Assembly: GCA_017450165.1 (NCBI GenBank)
Contig: JAFSWO010000079.1
Coordinates: 1-52,068 of the forward strand
Length of the DNA: 52,068 nt
Direction: 5' to 3'
Source: Bacteroidales bacterium
Lineage (GTDB): Bacteria; Bacteroidota; Bacteroidia; Bacteroidales; UBA932
The position numbers and the translations under genes were made by a program. The stretch's first letter is position 1. Every line of letters begins with the position of its first letter. Below the pieces are notes generated by a model, which was not told the origin of the DNA, did no database searches, and saw only the letters and a list, made by a program, of their open reading frames with translations. Positions 29,762-38,283 of this stretch are shown here, in pieces.

Positions 29762-31699
29762 ATGAAGAAAGTACTATTTGCATGTTTGGCCCTTCTGCTT
29801 GTGGCAGCCGGCTGCGAAAAAGAGAATGGAAAGATTTCAACCGACAAGAACGGCATTACGACGATTCAGGCGGTTATCTCGGATCTTGATCAGACGCGCG
29901 CCCATCTGGATCCTTCCTTATACAAGCAGGTTTGGGAAGAGGGCGACGAGATTTCTGTCTTTGACGGCGTTTCCAACGTGAAATTTACCCTGACCTCCGG
30001 TGCAGGAACCGCAATCGGTTCGTTTGCCAGCGAAGCGACCCTCGCAACCGCAGACGCCTACTATGCAGTTTACCCCTACGAAACAACTACGACGCTGAAC
30101 GGAGAGTCTTTGACCGTAACCTTCCCGCACGAACTCACCCTCGATCCCGCAACCGGCTGCACGAAGGGCGGCGGCAACATTATGGCTGCCAAGAGCGCCG
30201 GCAGCACTTTCGAATTCAAGAATGCCAGTTCCTTCATCAAACTGGATCTGACCGGCAGCGAAAAACTCGAAACCATCTCCATCGTGTGCAAAGAGGTTGA
30301 ATCGTTGGCCGGTACCTGGAAATTCACCATCAGCGATACGGGCCTTGATGGCTCTTTTACCCGGTCTGCAACCTGTCTGAAAGTGGACTGCGGCGAAGGG
30401 CTCCAGCTTCCAGCTACCGTTTGCATACCGGTTCCTCCGACCGTAACAGACGGCTTCGTGCTCTATGCTACTAATACGAACGGTTTGAGCGCACGTGCAC
30501 AGGCCACTACCTCTGAGCCGATCAGCTACAACAAAGTAGTTGAAATGCCCGCACTCAACCTGGTCTGCGACAAAACTTACATTGAAGGCATGAACTTCAA
30601 CAAGGCGGTCAAATCCGCCGCCAGTGGCACCTTTGTCACCAATACCGGAGACTATGACTCGACCATCGTCAAGATCGTCTTCCTGGCCAATCAGAACATG
30701 GAGGGCGCAACCGGTATACCGGTCGGCGCAGGCAATGACCGATCCGCGGTCGCATCGCTGGACGGTGGCACCTTGACGGTACGAACCGCTGCCCCTAAGT
30801 ATCACGTGAACCTCCGCTATCTCTTCAGCTATTTCAGCGGTTTGGAGGAGATTGAAGGACTGGATCTGTTCGACACGGAGATTTCCAATTCGATGTACTA
30901 CACCTTCGGCCACTGCCACAATCTTAAGAGCGTGGACCTTTCCCACTTCAACACGGAAAACGTGACGACGATGCAGTACGCGTTCAACGCCTGCTGGAAA
31001 CTTGAGGCTATTGATTGCAGCAGCTTCAACACCTCGAAGGTTACCTCGATGAACCAGATGTTCCGCCAGTGTTTCGTGGCCGACCCTATCAATGTCAGTT
31101 CGTTTACATCCGAGAGTCTGAAGAACACCTATTACATGTTCTATGCCTGTGAAAAAGCAAAGAGTCTCACATTCAACGAAAACTTCACCTGCGACAATGT
31201 GACTATCGCTTCCTACATGTTCTATCGCTGCGCATCGATAGAAGATCTCGACCTAAGTCATTTCTCGCTATCCAAGGATACGACATTCTGCTCTATGTTT
31301 CGTTCCTGTCCGAGTCTCCGCTCTGTAAACCTTTCAGGTTTCAACACGTCCAGCGCATCCGGACGTGCATCTTATATGTTCAATATGAACGATGACAATA
31401 CGACGGCGATTCGTGAAATCACACTCGGTCCTCAATTCAACTGGTTCGACAAGGCATGCACTGTCAATTATTTATGGATGAATCCAGCCAAGTTGACTGC
31501 TACGAAAGAAGATCCGGTAGTTGTGAAGTGTAATCTTAACTTTGCGCAGGGAGCTGTCAAAAAGAACCAAACTTATCTGCTCACCCCGCTGAACGACGGC
31601 CGTCTGATCCTGAAGAACCTTCAGGGACACGAATACCTCTACAGTGATGAAAAGGGTTCCATCACCAAGACGACCGTCCTGACCGATCCGGACGCTTAA
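29762..31699 (+). CDS. Surface lipoprotein with fimbrillin-like N-domain and DUF285/BspA-like repeats (paralogue 2)
   Basis: Encodes 645 residues. MKKVLFACLALLLVAAGC has a lipobox with Cys18. Its build parallels the gene at 27602: QTRAHLDPSLYKQVWEEGDEISVFDG and FTLTSGAGTAIGSF in the N-domain, DUF285 units from about residue 346 to 556 (MYYTFGHCHNLKSVDLSHF, MQYAFNACWKLEAIDCSSF, MNQMFRQCF), and LKNLQGHEYLYSDEKG at the end. The ATG at 29762 is chosen over an upstream TTG because it begins the signal peptide. It lies 12 bases after the small peptide gene, probably in the same transcript. The DUF285 units here keep the HFNTENVTTM-type linker more faithfully than paralogue 1. Confidence 0.84.
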   Translation: MKKVLFACLALLLVAAGCEKENGKISTDKNGITTIQAVISDLDQTRAHLDPSLYKQVWEEGDEISVFDGVSNVKFTLTSGAGTAIGSFASEATLATADAYYAVYPYETTTTLNGESLTVTFPHELTLDPATGCTKGGGNIMAAKSAGSTFEFKNASSFIKLDLTGSEKLETISIVCKEVESLAGTWKFTISDTGLDGSFTRSATCLKVDCGEGLQLPATVCIPVPPTVTDGFVLYATNTNGLSARAQATTSEPISYNKVVEMPALNLVCDKTYIEGMNFNKAVKSAASGTFVTNTGDYDSTIVKIVFLANQNMEGATGIPVGAGNDRSAVASLDGGTLTVRTAAPKYHVNLRYLFSYFSGLEEIEGLDLFDTEISNSMYYTFGHCHNLKSVDLSHFNTENVTTMQYAFNACWKLEAIDCSSFNTSKVTSMNQMFRQCFVADPINVSSFTSESLKNTYYMFYACEKAKSLTFNENFTCDNVTIASYMFYRCASIEDLDLSHFSLSKDTTFCSMFRSCPSLRSVNLSGFNTSSASGRASYMFNMNDDNTTAIREITLGPQFNWFDKACTVNYLWMNPAKLTATKEDPVVVKCNLNFAQGAVKKNQTYLLTPLNDGRLILKNLQGHEYLYSDEKGSITKTTVLTDPDA

Positions 31700-31743
31700 T
31701 CGATCACTTACTGTTTAACCAACCATTTTTAAATTCAAACAAC

Positions 31744-31995
31744 ATGAAAAAACTTACTGTTATCGTGATGATGGCTTGCATGGCTATGTTCGCTGTCTCC
31801 TGCAAGAACCAGCCGAAGGCTGCTGAAGAAACCAAATGCGAAAAATGCGCTACCGAGTGCAAAGGTGATTGCAAAGGCGAGTGCAGTGGCGAGTGCAAGA
31901 CCGTTGAAGACGCAGCTAAGGAAGCTGCCAACGATGTCGCTAAGACCGCTATCCAGAAAGCAGCTGACGAGGCTAAAGCAGCTATCAACAAATAA
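31744..31995 (+). CDS. Small lipoprotein with a cysteine ladder
   Basis: Encodes 83 residues. MKKLTVIVMMACMAMFAVSC has a lipobox with Cys20. The mature part has six more cysteines at 32, 35, 39, 43, 47 and 51: CxxC followed by four CxxxC steps, in the repeating form [KS]-G-[DE]-C. A helical, Ala/Lys/Glu-rich tail (EDAAKEAANDVAKTAIQKAA...) follows. The 12-base DNA period of the Gly-[Asp/Glu]-Cys units is visible at 31858-31902. A metal-binding or disulfide-bonded envelope peptide is likely; no named family is recognised. A strong terminator follows, and it may be co-transcribed with the lipoprotein gene 44 bases upstream. Confidence 0.75.
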   Translation: MKKLTVIVMMACMAMFAVSCKNQPKAAEETKCEKCATECKGDCKGECSGECKTVEDAAKEAANDVAKTAIQKAADEAKAAINK

Positions 31996-32019
31996 TTGAA
32001 GCTACTTTTCGCTTAAAAG

Positions 32020-32059
32020 AATAAGCGATTTGACTACCAAGTCAAATCGCTTATTTTTT
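32020..32059. terminator. Bidirectional terminator overlapping the end of hisS
   Basis: A perfect 16-bp stem (32020-32035 with 32040-32055) around the loop ACCA is followed by TTTT on the plus strand, and on the minus strand by T-rich sequence (TTCTTTT). It terminates the cysteine-ladder lipoprotein gene from the left and hisS from the right. The hisS stop codon (TAG at 32034-32036 on the minus strand) and the last codons lie inside the hairpin. Confidence 0.88.
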
Positions 32060-33344
32060 GTGCCTCTTCGCTGCGTTGCTCGCCGGTGGAGAGATTCTTG
32101 AGCGTTACCCTGCCCGAGGCGACCTCATCGCCGCCGACGATAGCCAGATACCGGATGCCTTTGCGGTCGGCATACTCAAACTGCTTGCGGAGCTTGGAGG
32201 CATCGGGATAGATTTCGCACCGAACACCCCGTTTGCGGAGCGCCGTCACAACCGGAAGCGACCAAGCCACCTCCGCCTCTCCCATATTGGTAAAGAGAAC
32301 GTCGGCCGAACCCGTCATTCCCTGCGGGAAGAGATTCAATCCAGAGAGCACATCGTAGATGCGGTCGGCACCGAAGGAGATGCCCACGCCGGACATATCG
32401 GAGAGGCCGAAGATGCCGGTCAGGTCGTCGTAACGTCCGCCGCCGCAAATGCTGCCAATCTGGAAGTCAAGCGCTTTGACCTCGAAGATGGCACCCGTAT
32501 AGTAGTTGAGCCCGCGCGCGAGCGAAAGATCCAGTTCCACGTTGATGGCAACGCCTGCTTTGGCAATCAGGCCAAAGAGTTCAGACACTTCATCCAGTCC
32601 CTTGCAGCCGACTTCGGAAGCGGAGAGCACCGTACGCATCCGGGAAACCTTCTCTTCCGTGGTGCCGGAGAGCGTCAGCACCGGCTCGATCACGGCGATG
32701 GCCTCCTGCGACAATCCCTTCTCTGCGAGTTCCTCCTTGACCGCATCCAGACCGATCTTGTCAATCTTGTCAATGGCTACGGTGATGTCAATCAACTTGT
32801 CCGGCGCACCGCAGACCTCCGCCAACCCCGCGAGGATCTTGCGGTTGTTGATCTTCAGGCAGACCCGGATCCCCAGCTTGCCGAACACCTCGTCCACAAT
32901 CTGCACCAGTTCCAGTTCGTTCAGCAGCGAGCGGCTGCCGATCACATCCACATCACACTGGTAGAATTCGCGATAGCGCCCCTTCTGGGGACGGTCAGCG
33001 CGCCAAACCGGCTGAATCTGGTAGCGTTTGAACGGGAAAGAAATCTCGCCTTGGTGCTGCACCACATAGCGGGCAAAAGGGACCGTCAGGTCGTAACGGA
33101 GCCCTTTTTCGGGCGCCAGGTCCGCCTTCTCGCCACTGTTCTGGATGCGGAAGAGGAGTTTATCACCCTCTTCACCGTACTTGCCAAGCAAGGTGCTGAG
33201 ATTCTCCATCGAAGGGGTTTCGATCCCCTGATAGCCATACTTGACGAAGACCGATTTGATTGTATCGAAAATGTAGTTGCGGCCGACCATTTCAGCGGTG
33301 CCGAAATCGCGCGTGCCTTTCGGGATTGAGGGCTTCTGAGCCAT
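32034..33344 (-). CDS. hisS: Histidyl-tRNA synthetase
   Basis: Encodes 436 residues of a class II synthetase that charges tRNA-His. [11 protein letters not shown] at the N-terminus, motif 2 [19 protein letters not shown], the histidine-binding [12 protein letters not shown], and motif 3 [16 protein letters not shown] are present, followed by the anticodon-binding domain ([24 protein letters not shown]). It is the last gene of a five-gene minus-strand operon (gap of 12 bases from the NfnB-like gene) and ends within the bidirectional terminator hairpin. Confidence 0.97.
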   Translation of the reverse strand: MAQKPSIPKGTRDFGTAEMVGRNYIFDTIKSVFVKYGYQGIETPSMENLSTLLGKYGEEGDKLLFRIQNSGEKADLAPEKGLRYDLTVPFARYVVQHQGEISFPFKRYQIQPVWRADRPQKGRYREFYQCDVDVIGSRSLLNELELVQIVDEVFGKLGIRVCLKINNRKILAGLAEVCGAPDKLIDITVAIDKIDKIGLDAVKEELAEKGLSQEAIAVIEPVLTLSGTTEEKVSRMRTVLSASEVGCKGLDEVSELFGLIAKAGVAINVELDLSLARGLNYYTGAIFEVKALDFQIGSICGGGRYDDLTGIFGLSDMSGVGISFGADRIYDVLSGLNLFPQGMTGSADVLFTNMGEAEVAWSLPVVTALRKRGVRCEIYPDASKLRKQFEYADRKGIRYLAIVGGDEVASGRVTLKNLSTGEQRSEEAQKISDLTW

Positions 33345-33356
33345 TGTATCTGTGGT

Positions 33357-34742
33357 TTAAGCTTTGTTCTTGATATAGTTGTCGATGGCTTCCGCGGCGC
33401 GGCGGCCAGCTCCCATCGCCAGGATGACCGTGGCTGCGCCGGTTACGGCATCACCGCCGGCAAAGACGCCGGGACGGGTCGTGGCACCGGATTCATCGGC
33501 CACCAGGCAGCCGCGGCGGGTCACATCCAATCCGGCCGTGGTGCCCGCAATCAGCGGATTCGGGGAGGTACCGAGGGCCATGATAACCACATCCGCATCC
33601 ACTTCGAATTCGGAACCTTCTACCGGAATCGGACTGCGGCGACCGCTTTCATCGGGTTCGCCCAGTTCCATCCGGATGCAGCGCAGCGCGCGTACAGCGC
33701 CCTTCTCATCGCCGAGAATCGCCACCGGATTGGTGAGCATCCGGAACTCGATGCCCTCCTCTTTGGCGTGGTGAACCTCCTCTACACGTGCGGGCAGTTC
33801 CTTCTCCGTGCGGCGATAGACGATGGTCACCTCGGACCCGAGGCGCAGGGCCGTACGGGCCGCATCCATCGCCACGTTGCCGCCGCCGACCACCGCGGTG
33901 CGGCGGCCAATCCGGATCGGGGTGTCGCTCTCGGGCGACCAGGCCCCCATCAGGTTGCTGCGGGTCAAATACTCATTTGCGGAAAAAACCCCGTTCAGAT
34001 TCTCACCAGGAATGTCCATAAACTTGGGAAGTCCCGCTCCGGAACCGATAAAGACGGCCTCAAAACCCTCCTTATCAAGCAAATCGTCCACGGTCAGCGT
34101 GCGACCGACCACCACGTTGGTTTCAATCTTGACGCCGAGCGCGCGGACATTGCCAATCTCGTGCGCCACCACCTTTTCTTTGGGCAGGCGGAACTCCGGA
34201 ATACCATATTGCAGCACGCCGCCGGCCTTGTGGAGCATCTCAAAGATGGTCACCTCATACCCGGCGCGGGCCAGGTCGCTGGCACAGGCCAGTCCGGCGG
34301 GGCCACTGCCGATAACGGCAACGCGATGGCCGTTCGGGGCAGCCTTTTCAGCCACCGAAAGCCCGTTCTCCCTACTCCAGTCCGCCACAAAGCGCTCCAG
34401 CCGGCCGATGGCCAGCGGCTCGCCCTTTACGCCGAGGATACAGCCACCCTCGCACTGGGTTTCCTGCGGGCAGACGCGGCCACAGATGGCGGGCAGCGAA
34501 CTGTCGCGGGCGATGATACGGGCTGCTTCAACAAAATCCCCCTTGGCTACCTGCGCCACAAAGGCAGGAATCTGCAGATTGACCGGGCAGGAAGCCACGC
34601 AGCGCGGATTCTTACAATTCAGGCAGCGGGAGGCCTCCGCGATGGCCTCTTCAGCGGTATAACCCAGGCATACCTCATCAAAGTTGCGGGCGCGCACCTG
34701 GGGATCCTGTTCGCGAACCGGAATTCGTTTCATTCTGTCCAT
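33357..34742 (-). CDS. NfnB-like NADPH-binding subunit (GltA/glutamate synthase small-subunit family)
   Basis: Encodes 461 residues. An N-terminal ferredoxin-like part with CLNCKNPRC...SCPVN and CGRVCPQETQC holds two [4Fe-4S] clusters. It is followed by two Rossmann folds: VIGSGPAGLACASDLARAG (FAD) and VVGGGNVAMDAARTALRLG (NADPH), with MALGTSPNP between the later strands. The protein alone would be annotated as the small subunit of glutamate synthase, but the partner directly upstream is an NfnA-like flavoprotein and no large GltB gene is present. NfnAB transfers electrons from NADH and reduced ferredoxin to NADP+ (or the reverse) by flavin bifurcation. The start at 34742 shares a base with the stop of NfnA and has AGGGAGGG upstream. 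Confidence 0.88.
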   Translation of the reverse strand: MDRMKRIPVREQDPQVRARNFDEVCLGYTAEEAIAEASRCLNCKNPRCVASCPVNLQIPAFVAQVAKGDFVEAARIIARDSSLPAICGRVCPQETQCEGGCILGVKGEPLAIGRLERFVADWSRENGLSVAEKAAPNGHRVAVIGSGPAGLACASDLARAGYEVTIFEMLHKAGGVLQYGIPEFRLPKEKVVAHEIGNVRALGVKIETNVVVGRTLTVDDLLDKEGFEAVFIGSGAGLPKFMDIPGENLNGVFSANEYLTRSNLMGAWSPESDTPIRIGRRTAVVGGGNVAMDAARTALRLGSEVTIVYRRTEKELPARVEEVHHAKEEGIEFRMLTNPVAILGDEKGAVRALRCIRMELGEPDESGRRSPIPVEGSEFEVDADVVIMALGTSPNPLIAGTTAGLDVTRRGCLVADESGATTRPGVFAGGDAVTGAATVILAMGAGRRAAEAIDNYIKNKA

Positions 34743-35596
34743 TACGCGTCCCTCCCTATTTTGCACCGGTGATCTTTCTCCTGCTCCAGGTCGCGGTACA
34801 TGCCCTGACGGCGCATCGCTTCGTCGAAATCCACCTCATAGGCATCGAATTCCGGTCCGTCTACGCAGGCAAAGCGGGTTTTTCCGTCCACCGTCACACG
34901 GCAGGCACCGCACATGCCGGTGCCATCGACCATCAGCGTATTGAGGCTGACCGTCAAGGGAATACCGGAAGGCTTGAGGGCCAGAGCCGTGAATTTCATC
35001 ATGATCATCGGACCGATCGCCACCGCCTGATCGTAGGTATTACCCTCTGCGAGCAGCCGGTTGATGACGCTCGTCACAAGCCCCTTCTCCCCACGCGAAC
35101 CGTCGTCCGTACAGACGAAGAGCCGATCGCAGACCGCACGGAGCTCCTCTTCAAGAATAACGAGTTTCGCCGTCTTGGCGCCGGCGATGAGATCGATCTT
35201 CGCTCCTTTTTCGTGGAGGTACTTGACCTGCGGATAGACCGGCGCAGCGCCAAGACCGCCCGCAACAAAGAGGAAGCGGGTGCCGCGGAGGCGCTCGTCA
35301 CTCCAGTGTACGAACTCGGAGGGTTGTCCGAGCGGGCCTACGAAATCGGTAAAGCAATCGCCCTCCGCGAGGCTGTTGATCAGGCGCGTGGAAGCACCGA
35401 TGGCCTGCGTGCAGATGGTCACGGTCCCTCTGGTGCGGTCGTAATCGCAGATGGTCAGCGGGATGCGTTCCCCCTGCTCACGGGCACGCACGATCAGAAA
35501 CTGCCCCGGCTGCGCCGCAGCGGCGAGTCGGGGAGCCTCCACCTCCATCAGGGTGATGGACGGAGTTAGAACGCGTTTGGAGAGGATACGGAACAT
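34742..35596 (-). CDS. NfnA-like ferredoxin-NADP+ reductase subunit alpha
   Basis: Encodes 284 residues. An FAD-binding barrel (GQFLIVRAREQGERIPLTICDY) is followed by an NAD-binding domain (FLFVAGGLGAAPVYPQ) and a [2Fe-2S] site in DGTGMCGACRVTV...RFACVDGPEF. This is the build of NfnA and of the related sulfide/dihydroorotate dehydrogenase electron-transfer subunits. Its stop overlaps the start of the NfnB-like gene, so the two form one complex. The HMA gene precedes it by only 3 bases. Confidence 0.9.
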   Translation of the reverse strand: MFRILSKRVLTPSITLMEVEAPRLAAAAQPGQFLIVRAREQGERIPLTICDYDRTRGTVTICTQAIGASTRLINSLAEGDCFTDFVGPLGQPSEFVHWSDERLRGTRFLFVAGGLGAAPVYPQVKYLHEKGAKIDLIAGAKTAKLVILEEELRAVCDRLFVCTDDGSRGEKGLVTSVINRLLAEGNTYDQAVAIGPMIMMKFTALALKPSGIPLTVSLNTLMVDGTGMCGACRVTVDGKTRFACVDGPEFDAYEVDFDEAMRRQGMYRDLEQEKDHRCKIGRDA

Positions 35597-35599
35597 GGA

Positions 35600-35917
35600 C
35601 TACTCTTTAGCGGGAGCAGGGTCCTTGACTTTTGCGTCGTATCCCAGGCGGTTGATGGCCGCAATCAGTTTATCGACATTCGTCTTTTCCGGATTGTACT
35701 TGATCCAGACGGTTTGGTCGGAAAGGGTAACCTTCATATCCAGGATGCCCTTTTCATAGGGCAGGTTGGCTTCCACTTTCTTCACGCAGTTCTTGCAGTC
35801 AATCGTGGTTACGAAGGTAACTTCTGCCTTTTTCGCCTTTTTGCCGGCAGCATCCGCCTGCAGGGCCACTGCGAAGAGCAGAACCGTCATCAGGCAAAGG
35901 GTAAGAATCTTTTTCAT
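35600..35917 (-). CDS. Secreted heavy-metal-associated (HMA) domain protein
   Basis: Encodes 105 residues: a signal peptide (MKKILTLCLMTVLLFAVALQADA) then a lysine-rich linker and one HMA domain with the metal site DCKNC (CxxC) and the closing IAAINRLGYDAKV. Such domains bind Cu(I) or other soft metals. Being periplasmic, it could hand metal from the upstream TonB receptor to an inner-membrane system or sequester it. The gap to the TonB receptor gene upstream is 26 bases and to NfnA 3 bases. Confidence 0.88.
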   Translation of the reverse strand: MKKILTLCLMTVLLFAVALQADAAGKKAKKAEVTFVTTIDCKNCVKKVEANLPYEKGILDMKVTLSDQTVWIKYNPEKTNVDKLIAAINRLGYDAKVKDPAPAKE

Positions 35918-35943
35918 ATCAGTATCGTTTAATTGTTACAATG

Positions 35944-38199
35944 TTACATTTTCCAAAGAGTATAGCGCAATCCGGCATAAGCCATGGTTCCCATTAAAGG
36001 CCCCCAGACGCATCCGGCGTTGAAATTCGGGCCGAACGGGGTGTCACTGCCGAGGATGGCTGTCTTCTGACGGAAGTTCAGCAGGTTCTCTCCGCCGACA
36101 TAGATATCCAGCCCACGGAGCTTGCGGGTAACCTGTGCATATAGCATCGGATAGACGGGAGAGGTCTCCATGCCCCATGCATCGGCAGCGAAACGCGGCA
36201 GGCGCATCGGGCCGTTGAGCTGCGCGGTGAAATCGAAGATCCACTTGTTCATGGGCAGCGTGTACTGCGCGTTGAGCACCGCCTTGAAGCGGCTGGTCAT
36301 GGGTCGTTCCACCAGTCCCTGGCCGTTCAGGGTCACACGGGCGTCAGTGTACCGGAAGGTAGCCGTCACGTTGAACCGCTCGAAGGGATCGGTCGTGAAA
36401 TCCACCTGCCAGGTATCCGTAAAGGACTGTCCGTCCAAATTGTAAATCTCCGTATAGCCTGCCGTACACTCCTGATCGACGATGACCTGATTGTTGAATG
36501 AGTTATGGAAGTAGTCAAAACTCAGGTAGGTATTCTCCGGATCGTAGCCGAAGGGCAGATAGAAGGTCAGGTTGCCGCCAACTGTCCAGGCGTCTTCCAT
36601 TGTGTCCAGTCCGTCTGCCAGTCTGATAAGCCGGCTCGATGAAAACATACCCAGATTGTCAGCAAAGATATCCGAACAGCGGTATCCCCGGCCGCTAAGG
36701 GCGCGGAAGACGATTTCATCCGTGAAGGCGTATTTAAAGTTAACTCGGGGAGCGAAGAGCCAGCCATGACGCCAGTTGTATTCGAGATTCAGGCCGCCGA
36801 CGAAGGTCAGTTCATCCGTCGTATAAGAGTACTCGCCAAAAACAGCCATCGCCATCTCGGCACGGTCACGGTTCAGATTCCAAGAGGGATCTACGCCATC
36901 CGCATCAAACAACTGAATGACAGACTCTTGAAAAACATCACGGTTGAAGGTGGCGCCAAATTCGATTCGATGCTTCTCGGAAGGCTCGGTATTGAAAAGA
37001 ATATTCCCGAAGAGGGACTGCTGCTTTCCGCCGAAAAGCGTATGACCGAAAGAAGAGTCAAAACGATGATTGACATAATCAGCCACAAAGGCGATGTTTG
37101 TGTTGTGTTCCTCGTTGAGGGGAATGCCTACTTTGAGGTAGCCGTTCACCCCTTGATTCTTTATCTCCGAGCCCCAGATATGGGCGATATTGTCCGCCAC
37201 ACGGTCCCGCGTGGCATCCATCTGGCCGCCGAGGCGGTCTTCGTTGATGAAGCGGAAACCGAAGCGGACCTGGGTGCCGGAGGGATCGTAGTAGAGCCAG
37301 CGGTTGGCCAGGTTGATCTGCCGCACCTCGGGCGCATCGCGGAAGGAGTCGTTGTTCATATCCATGGACATCGCGGTTCCACCCACGTGGGCCAGGAAGA
37401 TGGTACTCCACTTGGGGCTGAACTGCAGCGCGGAGGCCACGTTGGCTTCGAACATCGCGTCGCTGCTGCCGTAGAGCTGCACAAAAAGCGGCGTCTCGTC
37501 AGTAGGCTTGCGGTGTTCCATATTGATCTGCCCCGTGATGGCCTCCAGACCATTGATCACCGATGAAGGCCCCTTGGCAATCTGGATGCTCTCCAGCCAC
37601 TGCCCGGGGACATAGGACATGCCGAAAGGACTCAGCAGGCCACGCATCACCGGCCGGTTCTCATCGAGCATCTGGGTATAGGTGCCGGAGAGGCCGAGCA
37701 GTTTGATCTGCTTGGCGCCGGTCACGGCATCGGAATAGCCCACCGTCACGCTGGCCGAATTCTCAAAACTCTCCGCCAGCGCACAGCAGGCCATCTTGCA
37801 GAGGCCCGCCGCCGTAATGACTTCCGTCTTGACGGGTTTGAGTTTGGAGATGCCGGCCTGGCGACTCGTAATCACCGACTGTTCCACCTCGTTCTCGCCG
37901 GTCAGATAAAAATCGGCCGAAGCCGTACCGGGCGCGACGACTACCGTATCGCGGGAGTAGCCCACATAAGTGGCGATCAGCGTAGCCTCGGAGGTCAGAT
38001 TCAGGTGGAAAACACCGTCGCCATCCGTTTCGATAATCTTCTTCTGTTCCAGGTAATAAACCTGTGCAAAGGGCAGCGACTCGCTCTGGCCGTTGCTCTT
38101 GCGGGCGTACACCGTCCCCTTGAAATCCAAGGCGAAGAGCGGCAGGGCAGCCGTCATCAGCAGAAAGAATATGATGAGTCTCTTGAACACTTTGTGCAT
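35944..38199 (-). CDS. TonB-dependent outer membrane receptor, metal-linked type
   Basis: Encodes 751 residues: a signal peptide (MHKVFKRLIIFFLLMTAALP...), a carboxypeptidase-like regulatory beta-domain (KGTVYARKSNGQSESLPFAQVYYLE), a plug domain and a 22-strand-type barrel ending in an aromatic residue near LRYTLWKM. The plug has KMACCALAESFENSASVTVGYSD, with paired cysteines, and AKQIKLLGLSGTYTQMLDENRP. This plug type occurs in Bacteroidota next to HMA-domain genes, which is the case here, and suggests metal or metal-complex uptake. It depends on TonB-ExbBD energy; an ExbB-type gene lies at 51128. It is the first gene of the minus-strand operon. Confidence 0.88.
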   Translation of the reverse strand: MHKVFKRLIIFFLLMTAALPLFALDFKGTVYARKSNGQSESLPFAQVYYLEQKKIIETDGDGVFHLNLTSEATLIATYVGYSRDTVVVAPGTASADFYLTGENEVEQSVITSRQAGISKLKPVKTEVITAAGLCKMACCALAESFENSASVTVGYSDAVTGAKQIKLLGLSGTYTQMLDENRPVMRGLLSPFGMSYVPGQWLESIQIAKGPSSVINGLEAITGQINMEHRKPTDETPLFVQLYGSSDAMFEANVASALQFSPKWSTIFLAHVGGTAMSMDMNNDSFRDAPEVRQINLANRWLYYDPSGTQVRFGFRFINEDRLGGQMDATRDRVADNIAHIWGSEIKNQGVNGYLKVGIPLNEEHNTNIAFVADYVNHRFDSSFGHTLFGGKQQSLFGNILFNTEPSEKHRIEFGATFNRDVFQESVIQLFDADGVDPSWNLNRDRAEMAMAVFGEYSYTTDELTFVGGLNLEYNWRHGWLFAPRVNFKYAFTDEIVFRALSGRGYRCSDIFADNLGMFSSSRLIRLADGLDTMEDAWTVGGNLTFYLPFGYDPENTYLSFDYFHNSFNNQVIVDQECTAGYTEIYNLDGQSFTDTWQVDFTTDPFERFNVTATFRYTDARVTLNGQGLVERPMTSRFKAVLNAQYTLPMNKWIFDFTAQLNGPMRLPRFAADAWGMETSPVYPMLYAQVTRKLRGLDIYVGGENLLNFRQKTAILGSDTPFGPNFNAGCVWGPLMGTMAYAGLRYTLWKM

Positions 38200-38213
38200 C
38201 TTGAATCAATCTA

Positions 38214-38245
38214 CAAAATTAAAAATTAGTGGCTATATTTGCAAA
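38214..38245. promoter_or_regulatory. Divergent promoters of the TonB receptor operon and sppA
   Basis: Minus strand: TTTG (plus coordinates 38242-38245), 20 bases, TAATTTTG (38214-38221), a full promoter 14 bases before ATG 38199. Plus strand: TATATTTG (38234-38241), 42 bases before the sppA ATG. The plus -7 element abuts the minus -33 element, so the two should be mutually exclusive. Confidence 0.6.
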
Positions 38246-38283
38246 GCAAACGCGCACGACTGGAAACAAATATCAAGCCATAT

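Noticed and set aside
33357..34742. Glutamate synthase small subunit (GltD)
   Set aside because: The family is shared, but there is no GltB large subunit gene, and an NfnA-like gene overlaps its start; NfnB-like is the better call.
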